DNA of 64,000 nt from Halalkalibacter alkalisediminis (GTDB lineage: Bacteria > Bacillota > Bacilli > Bacillales > Bacillaceae_D). The first letter of the stretch is position 1, and each line of letters begins with the position of its first letter. The position numbers were made by a program, and so were the translations under genes. The notes below the pieces were generated by a model. That model was not told where the DNA came from. It searched no databases and worked only from the letters and a program-made list of their open reading frames with translations. Shown piece by piece: positions 23,689-32,137 of the stretch. Location: NCBI RefSeq assembly GCF_028610705.1, contig NZ_JAQQWT010000016.1, positions 1-64,000 of the forward strand, given 5' to 3'.

Positions 23689-24690
23689 ATGTTAGTAAAA
23701 CTTATGAAATTCATTCTTTATGCATTTATGCTAGCTTTGGTCACAACATTAGCTGCTTGCGGAAATAGTTCCGAAAAATCTGCAACAGAAGCTTCTGACT
23801 CTCAAGTAGAGAATACAGAGGAAACAGGATCAGTAGAAACTGAAACATCATCGTACACAGTAGAACATGCTATGGGCCCTACTGAAATCGAAGACACGCC
23901 AAAGAGAGTGGTCATTTTGACCAACGAAGGAACAGAAGCGCTATTAGCATTAGGCGTAACACCCGTTGGAGCGGTTTCATCTTGGACAGGTGACCCTTGG
24001 TATGATCACATTAGTGAGCAAATGGAAGGTGTCCAAGAAGTAGGAACAGAAAGTGAGCCAAATCTTGAAGCGATCGCTGCTCTTAAACCAGACTTAATTA
24101 TTGGTAACAAGATGCGTCAAGAAGCCGTATATGAACAATTAAGCGCGATTGCACCAACTGTATTCGCTGAAAGCCTACGTGGAAATTGGAAAGTCAATTT
24201 TGAACTATATGCCGAAGCATTGAACAAAAAAGAAGAAGGACAGCAAGTGTTAGATGATTACTTTGATCGTATTGCTACCTTCCAAGAACAGGCCGGAGAC
24301 CTAGTAGACTTAGAAATATCTATGGTTCGTTTCTTAGGAGGCGATGTTCGAATTTATCAAAAAGATTCGTTCTCAGGGGTAATTCTTGAAGAAATTGGAT
24401 TTGCTCGTCCTGAACCACAAGATGTTGATGAATTCGCGATCATGGGTGCAACAAAAGAAATGATTCCAGACATGGACGGTGACATCCTTTTCTACTTCAC
24501 CTATGAAACTGGTGATGGCGAAGGATCAAAAGTAGAAGAAGAATGGCTTAATGACCCATTATTCCAAAAATTATCGGTTGTAGAAGCTGGAAATGCTCAT
24601 AAGGTAGATGATGCCATCTGGAATACAGCAGGTGGGGTTATTGCTGCAAATCTAATGTTAGATGATCTAGAAAACAAAATACTAAATTAA
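23689..24690 (+). CDS. Iron-siderophore-binding lipoprotein, YfiY-like
   Basis: A 333-residue lipoprotein with lipobox TTLAAC near residue 24 followed by a Ser/Glu-rich linker. The Fhu-type binding fold has TPVGAVSSWTGDPW near residue 95, EPNLEAIAALKPDLIIG near 125 and a C-terminal WNTAGGVIAANLML. It feeds the permease pair encoded divergently. The ATG at 23689 follows GTGGAGG; an in-frame ATG at 23647 would place the Fur box inside the gene and is rejected. A terminator follows. Confidence 0.9.
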   Translation: MLVKLMKFILYAFMLALVTTLAACGNSSEKSATEASDSQVENTEETGSVETETSSYTVEHAMGPTEIEDTPKRVVILTNEGTEALLALGVTPVGAVSSWTGDPWYDHISEQMEGVQEVGTESEPNLEAIAALKPDLIIGNKMRQEAVYEQLSAIAPTVFAESLRGNWKVNFELYAEALNKKEEGQQVLDDYFDRIATFQEQAGDLVDLEISMVRFLGGDVRIYQKDSFSGVILEEIGFARPEPQDVDEFAIMGATKEMIPDMDGDILFYFTYETGDGEGSKVEEEWLNDPLFQKLSVVEAGNAHKVDDAIWNTAGGVIAANLMLDDLENKILN

Positions 24691-24693
24691 ACA

Positions 24694-24741
24694 AAAAAAA
24701 AAATGTCCCTTACATAAATTGTGAGGGGATTTTTTTTTGTT
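24694..24741 (+). terminator. Terminator of the siderophore-binding protein gene
   Basis: AAAAAAATGTCCCT pairs loosely with AGGGGATTTTTTTTT around a short loop; the long T-tract supports termination on the plus strand. Confidence 0.75.
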
Positions 24742-24913
24742 TAATTAATCTATTGCTATTACATTACAAAAAGTAATTTAAAATCACTTATATAAGTTTT
24801 GACATTCTCTCCAGTAACTTTTCCCGTTTTTAAAAGCTCCTGATTGTGAAAACAAAATTAACATATACGATCAAACTAGTGTAACCAAAAGGACTAAATA
24901 GTTTAGAGGGCAT

Positions 24914-25603
24914 CTATGTTTTGTCCAATAAATGACATGTTTGAATATCTAAAGACCATAATCCAGAATTGAAAACAACATCTGATTTAGTTATTTCAAC
25001 TTTTTTATGAAAAATTGGACCGTCCAAAACAAAAGTATGGTACTCCCCTAACTCGCCCATCACGCAACTATCAGTTTGATGAATCTCGTCATAAAAACTC
25101 CAATCAAGAGTTCTACCAGCCCATGTTTGGTCAAAATATTTAGTAGAAGCCCGACAAACTACAGAATGAAAACCTTGTGATATAAAATCATTTAGAAGTT
25201 TAGAAGAGTCGGTTTGCGAAATCCAAACAGGGAATAGAGGCTCAATTCCTGATTTATATGCCACTTGCTCATTCCACTTTCTATCTTCTTTTGAATATAA
25301 ACTCCCGAATACAATAGCTTCTACCCCAAATTTCTCTTTTAAGTGGGAAAGTGACCTTTTTAGTGATAGCTCATATTCTCCTGCTGAATCTACCAAAATT
25401 AAAGGCAATCCCAATGCATAAGCTTGTAATTTTAAAATTTCTAACTGTATGCCATGTGCGTGATTTCGAGCATCTTTTTCTGAAACCATAGATAATAAAC
25501 AAATAACCTCATAGTTTTCTTTTATTACACGATATAAAGCAAGACAACTATCTTTCCCACCACTCCAGCAAATAGCTACCTTTTTTCCTTTGTTTTCTTT
25601 CAA
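24914..25603 (-). CDS. Diphthine-ammonia ligase-like ATP pyrophosphatase (DUF71)
   Basis: A 229-residue protein of the PP-loop ATP pyrophosphatase superfamily. The PP-loop SGGKDSCLALY is near residue 14 and the family block EAIVFGSLYSKEDRKWNEQVA near 100, followed by PLFPVWI, is typical of the DUF71/Dph6 group. Bacteria lack diphthamide, so the real role is unknown; adenylation of a small carbonyl compound or cofactor is plausible. I prefer the TTG at 25603 to the GTG at 25612, because AAAAGG lies only 2 nt before the latter. It appears monocistronic. Confidence 0.75.
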   Translation of the reverse strand: MKENKGKKVAICWSGGKDSCLALYRVIKENYEVICLLSMVSEKDARNHAHGIQLEILKLQAYALGLPLILVDSAGEYELSLKRSLSHLKEKFGVEAIVFGSLYSKEDRKWNEQVAYKSGIEPLFPVWISQTDSSKLLNDFISQGFHSVVCRASTKYFDQTWAGRTLDWSFYDEIHQTDSCVMGELGEYHTFVLDGPIFHKKVEITKSDVVFNSGLWSLDIQTCHLLDKT

Positions 25604-25763
25604 TTTCCCCACAACCTTTTAAGTGATTTTTCTGTGAATATCTTATCATGAATTAGACATTTAGAGGCGTTATCGTCATTAATAGTAGCTCCTATTGCGT
25701 TGAGTAGATAGAATTGGCAAGCTACCTCCCCCCTTGTTAACTAGCAAACTCCCATAATCCGAT

Positions 25764-25895
25764 TTAACGAATAAATGCTGGTTTCTTCGTTGACAGAGCA
25801 CCCATTAAAATACAGGGATGCATGTTCAACAAGTTTTGTGGTAATTCTTGCTGAACAAAAAACTGTACTATTGCAGATGCACGAACACTACTTCA
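25764..25895 (-). other. Protein-like relic in a gene-free stretch
   Basis: The 437 nt from 25604 to 26040 hold no intact gene. On the minus strand 25764-25895 reads as SVRASAIVQFFVQQELPQN, LLNMHPCILMGALSTKKP and AFIR before a TAA, and continues IGLWEFAS after it. There is no ribosome binding site. It looks like an old coding relic or a dispersed repeat; I cannot assign a family. Confidence 0.3.
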
Positions 25896-25944
25896 TAAAA
25901 TGAATGTACAATGGTCTTAAACTAGTCCAGGTTTTCTCCGTTCA

Positions 25945-25987
25945 AACAGACACTCCTTCTGGAAATAACCCAGAAGGAGTGTCTGTT
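25945..25987. terminator. Perfect 18-bp hairpin downstream of the ZorB-like gene
   Basis: AACAGACACTCCTTCTGG pairs with its exact complement at 25970-25987 around a 7-nt loop, about 50 nt past the ZorB-like stop. On the minus strand a TTTG follows the stem, so it probably ends the operon, though the T-tract is short. Confidence 0.65.
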
Positions 25988-26040
25988 AGGATCTAAATCA
26001 GTAGAACACACCTTGCATTCATCACATACTTTTACCAAAT

Positions 26041-26742
26041 TCAATCTGACGTCCCACCCAATAACTCTCGCGTCTTCTCTAATATCTCTTCATCCTTCAA
26101 ACGAAACTTAAATTCTACTCTTCTAGAAGCCTGATTACTATAATTTCCTGCTTCATCAGTCCGCCCTTCGGTATAAGACCTTCCGTTGACCGTCAATTTC
26201 GTTTTTAAATGTTCTTGAATGTTTTTATAAGGGAAATCTTCACTGAGGATATACTCCGCTACACTGAAAGCTCTTTGTTGCGAGAGTTCTAAATTGTATA
26301 AATAACTCCCGTGTTTATCAGCGTGACCTTCAATGATGATTTCTGAAATATAATCTTCATAGCCATTTTCGAGTAACACATCTAAATAGGCAGGGACAAA
26401 TTCATCTAAAAACTCAAATGCCTCTGGCTTTAGGACAGCTGCATTAAACTCAAACAAAATATCCGTATTAAAGATCAAGGCACCCGTCTTCTCATCAATC
26501 TCAATCTTTAGATCCGAGTCACCAAATTCTTCATTGAGGTCCTGAATGATATTGACTCTAACCCCCATAATTTGATCGATTGTTTTTTTCATTTCCTCAA
26601 TTTGAAACGATTTTATCACCATCATGATAATAAAGATGAGAATAAAACAAAGGAGAATCGCTGTTAATAAATCGGTAAATGACGGCCAGAAGTGACTTTC
26701 CTCTTCTTCGCGATGAAATAACCGTTTATATTTATTAATCAT
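26041..26742 (-). CDS. ZorB-like motor stator subunit with OmpA domain
   Basis: A 233-residue inner-membrane protein like MotB and ZorB. A single membrane helix at about 20-45 begins FWPSFTDLLTA, whose Asp is the ion-carrying residue in this family. The rest is an OmpA-like peptidoglycan-binding domain with IIEGHADKHGSYLYNLELSQQRA (residues 130-155) and ASRRVEFKF near 210. The ATG at 26742 is preferred to a TTG at 26751 because AAGGG lies 9 nt before it. It overlaps the ZorA-like gene by 8 nt. ZorA and ZorB form the ion-driven motor of Zorya anti-phage systems; that it does so here is inference, because no zorC, zorD or zorE gene is adjacent. Confidence 0.8.
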   Translation of the reverse strand: MINKYKRLFHREEEESHFWPSFTDLLTAILLCFILIFIIMMVIKSFQIEEMKKTIDQIMGVRVNIIQDLNEEFGDSDLKIEIDEKTGALIFNTDILFEFNAAVLKPEAFEFLDEFVPAYLDVLLENGYEDYISEIIIEGHADKHGSYLYNLELSQQRAFSVAEYILSEDFPYKNIQEHLKTKLTVNGRSYTEGRTDEAGNYSNQASRRVEFKFRLKDEEILEKTRELLGGTSD

Positions 26743-28561
26743 TGGTTCCAACCCTTATTCGACTGCTTTTCCTAATCGGATCTTGGGAAAAGGAATGAAG
26801 CTGACGGTTCAACTGTTGGATTTCTTGACTCAGCTCTTGGATCGTTTGCTGCATGTAACGGGCATTTCGTAGATGGCTTTCTTCAGTTATTTCCCCTATT
26901 TGCTTAAACTCTCTCTTCATGGCGTCGTTGATATCGACTACATAATCGCCAATGTTTCTAGTGGTCTTTTCTAATTTATCACCAAGGGTTCCTTCTAAAG
27001 TCGCAACATATCTTGAGAGCGTATCCTTTAGCACCCCTACGCTTGACTCCATCTGATTTTCTCTATGAGTAAACGCATCTGTCATTTGTGTGATCGTACG
27101 ATTGATGTCATTCAGTAATTGCTGATTATTCGTCCCTAGTTGTTCATAGAAACGGGAGGCGTCGTTCAAGTATTTTTCATAGGCTCCGGAATTGGCTGAA
27201 TGAACTTTTAAATGATTGTAAAATTCATGATTGAATTGCTTCAATTCGTCGAAACGGTTTGACAGCAGATTTTTATAGTCTCCTTGCGCTCGATTAATCA
27301 TTTCTAACTCATCAGGTAGGCGCTCGATGGAGTGGCCAAGTTTATAAAAATCATTTCGTAAATCACTTAAATACGTATTAATGCCCGATAATTTAGAGCT
27401 TACATCGTCTCCAAATATCCGTTCAAACTGTTGATTGTTGTCCTTCATGGTTTTGACTAATTGATCACTCTGTGCGTTCATCCGATCAAAGGATCCATAA
27501 ATCGATTCCTGTCTCCCCGCAATCGTCTGGAAGTAGTCTTTCAAATCGACAACCGACTGTTGGAACTGATTCATCGTTTCAATTTGTGAAGTGGATAATT
27601 CATCTATCTTTTTATACGTTTCCGTAAAGGCACTCGTCATCTTTTCATTTCTTTGATCCATTTTATAAAAGTAAGAGAATAATTGATCAAAATTCTTATT
27701 GAGCTTTTTAACTCCTTTATCAAAGCCTTCTGTCATTTCTTTGACACTATTAAAAATGATTGTGAAATCCTTGAGATTCGCAGAAAGCCCTTCGTTAAAC
27801 TTCGCTAAATCCTTCGCAGATTGCTGCAACCCAACCGTATATTCTTGAAAGCCTTCAAACGATTGGACAATGCTCTGCAAGGATTCTTGATTGCTTTCCC
27901 GAAGCTGCACAATCGACGAATTAATCGTTTCTGATACGTCAATGAGACGAGCCATTGCATCTTGTTCGTTCTCTTCTAAATAAGATTCCGTTTTTAACAT
28001 AATATCGGTTAATAGATATTCCGTATTCGCTACTCGAGTCACAACAGTCATGATCAACGACAATCCCATACCAGCAATACTCGTATAGAACGCCACATCA
28101 ATCCCAGCAAGAACCAATGCCACATTATCTACAAGCTGATCCCCGGTTGCATCAATGCTACCAAGCGACATAGCAAGTCCAATGAAAGTCCCTAATACAC
28201 CCACTAAGATAAAAATAGACACCGTCATCTGAATCATTTTAATGAGGCTGACAACCGGAACATGAAACACACGCCAAGCGGAAAACTTCTTTTGAATAAA
28301 GGTCTCTACTTTCACCGATTCCTGTTGATTTTTATATTCAAATTCCCCTTTAAACGTATTGATCGGGGCAATTTCTAATGAATTCGTCTCATTAATAAAA
28401 TGACGAATTCTTCTTAGCTTGCTATACAAAAGAAAATGAACGAAAACGGCTACGACAAAGGTGACAAACAACACCATGAAGATCAATTCGATCATTGGAT
28501 TAGATACAATCGTTTGGGCTTGCTGTTCACTCGTGAAAAATGTCAGAATCGCTTCAACCAT
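26735..28561 (-). CDS. ZorA-like MotA/ExbB family channel with long coiled-coil tail
   Basis: A 608-residue protein. Membrane helices lie near residues 22-47, 115-140 (VLGTFIGLAMSLGS) and 155-180 (VAFYTSIAGMGLS), matching the MotA/TolQ/ExbB channel core. From about 195 to 600 there is a very long, charged, heptad-like coiled coil rich in Asn, Gln and Glu. This layout, a short channel plus long cytoplasmic tail, is that of ZorA and not of flagellar MotA, which lacks the tail. The ATG follows GGGGGGTT. It is first of the two-gene operon. A flagellar or gliding role is less likely because no flagellar genes are near. Confidence 0.8.
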   Translation of the reverse strand: MVEAILTFFTSEQQAQTIVSNPMIELIFMVLFVTFVVAVFVHFLLYSKLRRIRHFINETNSLEIAPINTFKGEFEYKNQQESVKVETFIQKKFSAWRVFHVPVVSLIKMIQMTVSIFILVGVLGTFIGLAMSLGSIDATGDQLVDNVALVLAGIDVAFYTSIAGMGLSLIMTVVTRVANTEYLLTDIMLKTESYLEENEQDAMARLIDVSETINSSIVQLRESNQESLQSIVQSFEGFQEYTVGLQQSAKDLAKFNEGLSANLKDFTIIFNSVKEMTEGFDKGVKKLNKNFDQLFSYFYKMDQRNEKMTSAFTETYKKIDELSTSQIETMNQFQQSVVDLKDYFQTIAGRQESIYGSFDRMNAQSDQLVKTMKDNNQQFERIFGDDVSSKLSGINTYLSDLRNDFYKLGHSIERLPDELEMINRAQGDYKNLLSNRFDELKQFNHEFYNHLKVHSANSGAYEKYLNDASRFYEQLGTNNQQLLNDINRTITQMTDAFTHRENQMESSVGVLKDTLSRYVATLEGTLGDKLEKTTRNIGDYVVDINDAMKREFKQIGEITEESHLRNARYMQQTIQELSQEIQQLNRQLHSFSQDPIRKSSRIRVGTND

Positions 28562-28731
28562 TAAATAACCCCCCTGCCCATATTCGGTAACTTGTCACTT
28601 TCATCTTTGTTTATAGCTATTCAGAGGTGGGACAAATCATGCATGGAAGTGATGAGGAGTTTGCGAGGACGTTTTGAATTATTAACTGACAATAAATCAA
28701 CTAGCTAAAGGTATTTACTATTGTTCACCAC

Positions 28732-28766
28732 AAAAAAATCCTCCCACACCAATATCGTGCAGAAGG
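28732..28766 (-). terminator. Terminator of the fructan operon
   Basis: On the minus strand CCTTCTGCAC pairs with GTGTGGGAGG (with several G-U pairs) around GATATTG and is followed by ATTTTTTT. It lies about 100 nt after the last gene of the operon (28869). The remainder of 28562-28868 holds no gene I can support. Confidence 0.7.
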
Positions 28767-28868
28767 CTCTCCTTTAGTCATTCCTTACCAGGAACACTCA
28801 TCTCTCTTGGTGACCACCAACATATAGCCCTGTAAGAATGTATGATCCTCTACAGAGCACTACCTTTC

Positions 28869-29498
28869 CTATTTTTTCACAGTCAGATATTGCTCCCGGA
28901 TTTTAGGTATCTCTTCCATTTTTTCAAACGATTTCATAGCAAATCGAAAGGTAATCATTGAAACCGGGGCAATGATTACGAACACGGCCATTGGCATATA
29001 GTAAAGGGTTATGACTGCTCCAATCCACATAAGAATAATCGCAAAGCTTGTTTTCCCATCTACAAATGAATATGTAAATGCTTGTTTAATAAGCGAAAAA
29101 CCTTTTGCTTTATAATGAACTAGTACAGGTATTAAGAAAGAACTTGTAAACATATAAAGGATGAAAACTAGCGCTATTATGACAATAAATACAACCTTTA
29201 AATTACTTGGGATTAGTAGAAAAAAGTAAACATCTAAAACTAAAATAGAACCTAAAATAAACCATGAAGTTCCGACCACAAATCCTTGTTTTAGAAATAA
29301 CCGATATTCATTCATATAACACCTTATGACACTATGTTCCTTATACAAATGCCACTTTCTTATTACCCCATACATGGCAGCTGTGGAAGGTCCAATCGTA
29401 AATAGCGGCATCGAACAAATAACCCATAAAAAATTTAGAATAATGATATTTGTTACAGTTCTCAAAAATGATGCGGTTTTTCCATCCCAAGGATTCAT
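28869..29498 (-). CDS. DUF624 family membrane protein (YesL-like)
   Basis: A 209-residue membrane protein with about five or six helices. It starts with the family motif MNPWDGKTASFLRTVTN and contains WVICSMPLFTIGPSTAAMYG near residue 25. DUF624 proteins are regularly encoded beside sugar ABC transporters and YesMN regulators; their function is unknown, possibly helping transporter activity or sensing. It lies 15 nt after the GH32 stop, as the last gene of the operon. The ATG follows AAAGGG. Confidence 0.85.
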   Translation of the reverse strand: MNPWDGKTASFLRTVTNIIILNFLWVICSMPLFTIGPSTAAMYGVIRKWHLYKEHSVIRCYMNEYRLFLKQGFVVGTSWFILGSILVLDVYFFLLIPSNLKVVFIVIIALVFILYMFTSSFLIPVLVHYKAKGFSLIKQAFTYSFVDGKTSFAIILMWIGAVITLYYMPMAVFVIIAPVSMITFRFAMKSFEKMEEIPKIREQYLTVKK

Positions 29499-29513
29499 GT
29501 TAATCGCCCTTTC

Positions 29514-30938
29514 TTACTTCCAAGTAGATTCAATATGATGTATGGAAACGTTTGATAAATGAACTTCCCCATCTGTTGCAGCCCACTCTAACGTGTACGT
29601 TTGTTCAGATGGATAAAATAATTCTGTCATAACACTACTTCCTTGATTGACGAACAGTTCAATTGAAGAAGTATCAACGATTAGTTTAAAATCCTTTAAT
29701 TCTTCGAGCAGCATTTGATCCATACTAGCAAAATGCTCAGAAAAGGAAACATTGCCACTTTTGGTTCGATCCACTCTTATTTCTTGTTTGACCCGATCAA
29801 ATACGACTTGAAGTTGCTCTCTTTCCCCTTTAAGCGTTAAAGTTAAAGAAGAAGAGTTATTCTCCTTCACTTTTGCCTCAACCATTACTTGAAGATCTTT
29901 TAATTCGATTTGTTTAGGCTCTAAAGGTAGCAGAGCTAGATTATCATTTAGTCGGATTGTCTCTTTATATAAGGAAGAAAGATCAATAGAGTTCTGAACT
30001 AGCTTTAATTCATTGTTTTGCCTACGTAATTTCAACTTTCTAGGAATAGACATCACACTTCTAAAAGGATTTGTTGGAACTTGGTTGGCGTATTGCCAAT
30101 TGCTCATCCAGCCAATCCAGACAGGTTCAGACACATTGCTCCATGTGACTGCGGCATAAAAATCACGTCCGAAATCAGCCCATTTTACGGTATCCTTTTC
30201 ATCATCGCACGTAAATGTTGTTCCATCAAAATCACCGATGAAATACTGTATGGCTGACCCTCCATTTGGTCCACCTGGGTTCATACTGACAATTAACACC
30301 CATTTTTTATCTTGCTCTCTTTCAACCTCTAGTTGAATCAAGTCTGGGCATTCCCACACACCACCATGTGCCCCGTATTCACTACCAAAAGTGGATAGAA
30401 ACGTCCAGTCAATTAGGTTAGGAGATCGATAAAATTGAATTTGATCTCCGCATGCGAGAGACATAATCCATTTCTGTGATCGTTCATGCCAAAACACTTT
30501 TGGATCTCGGAAATCTTTGATCCCTGGATTCTCAATAACGGGATTACCCTGATATTTCGTCCATGTTCTTCCTCTATCATTTGAATAAGCAATACTCTGC
30601 TTTTCATTATCTTCTCCATGATGTGTATAGATGGCTACCATTACGTCCTCTTGATCGGATGTTCTTAAACCACTAGTGTTTTGCTTATCTATAACCGCGC
30701 TTCCTGAAAAAATTTGCCCTAATTCATCCGGGTAAAGAGCAATCGGTAATTCCTCCCAGTGTAAAAGATTTTTACTTATCGCATGTCCCCAGTGCATAGG
30801 TCCCCACACACTGCTGTGCGGATGATATTGATAGAATAAGTGATATTCTCCTTTGTAATACACCAAACCGTTCGGGTCATTCATCCAATTTTCTTTTGGA
30901 CTAAAATGGAATTGTTGACGAAATTGTTCATTATACAT
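29514..30938 (-). CDS. GH32 beta-fructosidase (sucrose-6-phosphate hydrolase/levanase type)
   Basis: A 474-residue enzyme cutting terminal fructose from sucrose, sucrose-6-phosphate or fructans. The five-bladed catalytic domain shows WMNDPNGLVY near residue 18 (nucleophile Asp), GPMHWGHA near 50, FRDPKVF near 148 (transition-state Asp) and WECPDL near 198 (acid/base Glu). The C-terminal beta-sandwich begins around 330. There is no signal peptide, so it acts in the cytoplasm on imported sugar. The ATG at 30938 is preferred to an upstream GTG or ATG because of GAGGTG 7 nt before it. It follows a decayed fructokinase gene, consistent with a sucrose or fructan role. Confidence 0.93.
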   Translation of the reverse strand: MYNEQFRQQFHFSPKENWMNDPNGLVYYKGEYHLFYQYHPHSSVWGPMHWGHAISKNLLHWEELPIALYPDELGQIFSGSAVIDKQNTSGLRTSDQEDVMVAIYTHHGEDNEKQSIAYSNDRGRTWTKYQGNPVIENPGIKDFRDPKVFWHERSQKWIMSLACGDQIQFYRSPNLIDWTFLSTFGSEYGAHGGVWECPDLIQLEVEREQDKKWVLIVSMNPGGPNGGSAIQYFIGDFDGTTFTCDDEKDTVKWADFGRDFYAAVTWSNVSEPVWIGWMSNWQYANQVPTNPFRSVMSIPRKLKLRRQNNELKLVQNSIDLSSLYKETIRLNDNLALLPLEPKQIELKDLQVMVEAKVKENNSSSLTLTLKGEREQLQVVFDRVKQEIRVDRTKSGNVSFSEHFASMDQMLLEELKDFKLIVDTSSIELFVNQGSSVMTELFYPSEQTYTLEWAATDGEVHLSNVSIHHIESTWK

Positions 30939-30957
30939 CATTAACACCTCAATTCAT

Positions 30958-31143
30958 TTATTTTCTTTCCAATTCTCCTAAATCTGCTACTATTCCATAA
31001 CCTCCTTTTATTGTAGTTAAAATGGCAGCCACACGATTGGCAAAATGCAACATATCGACTAAATCCTTGTTTGTTAACTCCACTTTTTCAATAAGAATTT
31101 GATTATAAATGTGTGCGCACTTCACTATTTCTTTAAATAGGAT
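30958..31143 (-). pseudogene. C-terminal relic of a fructokinase gene
   Basis: On the minus strand an open stretch of about 60 codons ends at TAA 30958-30960 and reads FKEIVKCAHIYNQ, then LVDMLHFANRVAAILTTIKGG. This matches the C-terminus of PfkB-type fructokinases (the FANRVAALTTTKKG region). Nothing upstream corresponds to the catalytic part, so most of the gene is deleted. Its site between a sugar importer and a beta-fructosidase makes the identification convincing. Confidence 0.75.
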
Positions 31144-31203
31144 CCAAATACATCACTACCTACTTGTGAATGGCCCCCCTTTTGCTTCACAAGAATACTG
31201 ATC

Positions 31204-31236
31204 TAGTCATCGTGAGGACGTAAATCGATGACTAGT
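31204..31236. repeat. 10-bp perfect intercistronic hairpin
   Basis: CTAGTCATCG (31204-31213) pairs with CGATGACTAG (31227-31236). It lies 41 nt after the permease stop at 31277. No T-tract follows on the minus strand, so it probably stabilises or attenuates the transcript before the fructokinase relic. Confidence 0.5.
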
Positions 31237-31276
31237 TTGCCTAATGAACCGTATCGTAAATGTTACTTTCTCCTTT

Positions 31277-32122
31277 TTATCCTTTTACCCCACTTGAGGT
31301 GATTCCTTGTACATAATAACGTTGGAAGAATATGAAAATTAAGATGACAGGAATCGTCGTTAACGTTAATGCAGCCATGATTTGACCGTATTGGATATTG
31401 TTATCTGTAAATAGATACTGGATTCCAATTTGAACCGTTTGAATAGATTGATCCGTCGCAACAATAAGTGGCCACATAAAATCACTCCAATGGGTTACAA
31501 ATGTTAAGATGGCAGCTGTTGCAAACACTGGTTTTGAATTGGGAACCACAATCCGCATAAACGTTTGAAAAGGTGTAGCTCCGTCAATTTGAGCAGCCTC
31601 CTCCAATTCCTTAGGAAATCCCATGAAAAATTGTCTAAATAGAAATATATTAAAAGCAGAGGCAATAAACGGGACAATGAGTGCTGGATATTGATTGATC
31701 CATCCAAAATTATTAACGACAATATAAAGTGGAATTAATACACTTTCAAACGGAACCACATATAAAGCAATGATGACAATTAAAATAAGATCGCTGCCAG
31801 GAAATTTTAATTTTGCCAGAGCATATGCGCAAATAGAGTTCACAATTGTTCCAAGTATGACGATCATACCTACTGTAAAAATACTATTTTTCAGGTAATG
31901 AAAGAAATTGATATTATCTGAGAAAAGGATCTTTGAGTAGTGTGCAAATGTTACTTCTTTAGGAATAAATGCTTCGAATCCCATATCCTTAAAAATCATC
32001 GTTTCAGGTTTTATGGAGGCGACAATCATCCATAAAAGTGGGGCAATGAACAAGAATCCAAGCACGAGTATGGTAAGAGTGATACCCATTTTCCTTAATT
32101 TTTTTTTCGTACGCTGTGTCAT
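31277..32122 (-). CDS. Sugar ABC transporter permease (MalG/AraQ type)
   Basis: A 281-residue membrane protein with six helices and the EAA loop EEAAQIDGATPFQTFMRIVVPNSKP near residue 180, which contacts the ATPase. It is the second permease of the CUT1 importer. It starts 15 nt after the upstream permease stop. The final VKG ending is normal for the family. An ATPase is not present next to it. Confidence 0.93.
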   Translation of the reverse strand: MTQRTKKKLRKMGITLTILVLGFLFIAPLLWMIVASIKPETMIFKDMGFEAFIPKEVTFAHYSKILFSDNINFFHYLKNSIFTVGMIVILGTIVNSICAYALAKLKFPGSDLILIVIIALYVVPFESVLIPLYIVVNNFGWINQYPALIVPFIASAFNIFLFRQFFMGFPKELEEAAQIDGATPFQTFMRIVVPNSKPVFATAAILTFVTHWSDFMWPLIVATDQSIQTVQIGIQYLFTDNNIQYGQIMAALTLTTIPVILIFIFFQRYYVQGITSSGVKG

Positions 32123-32137
32123 CGTAAATCAACCCCT

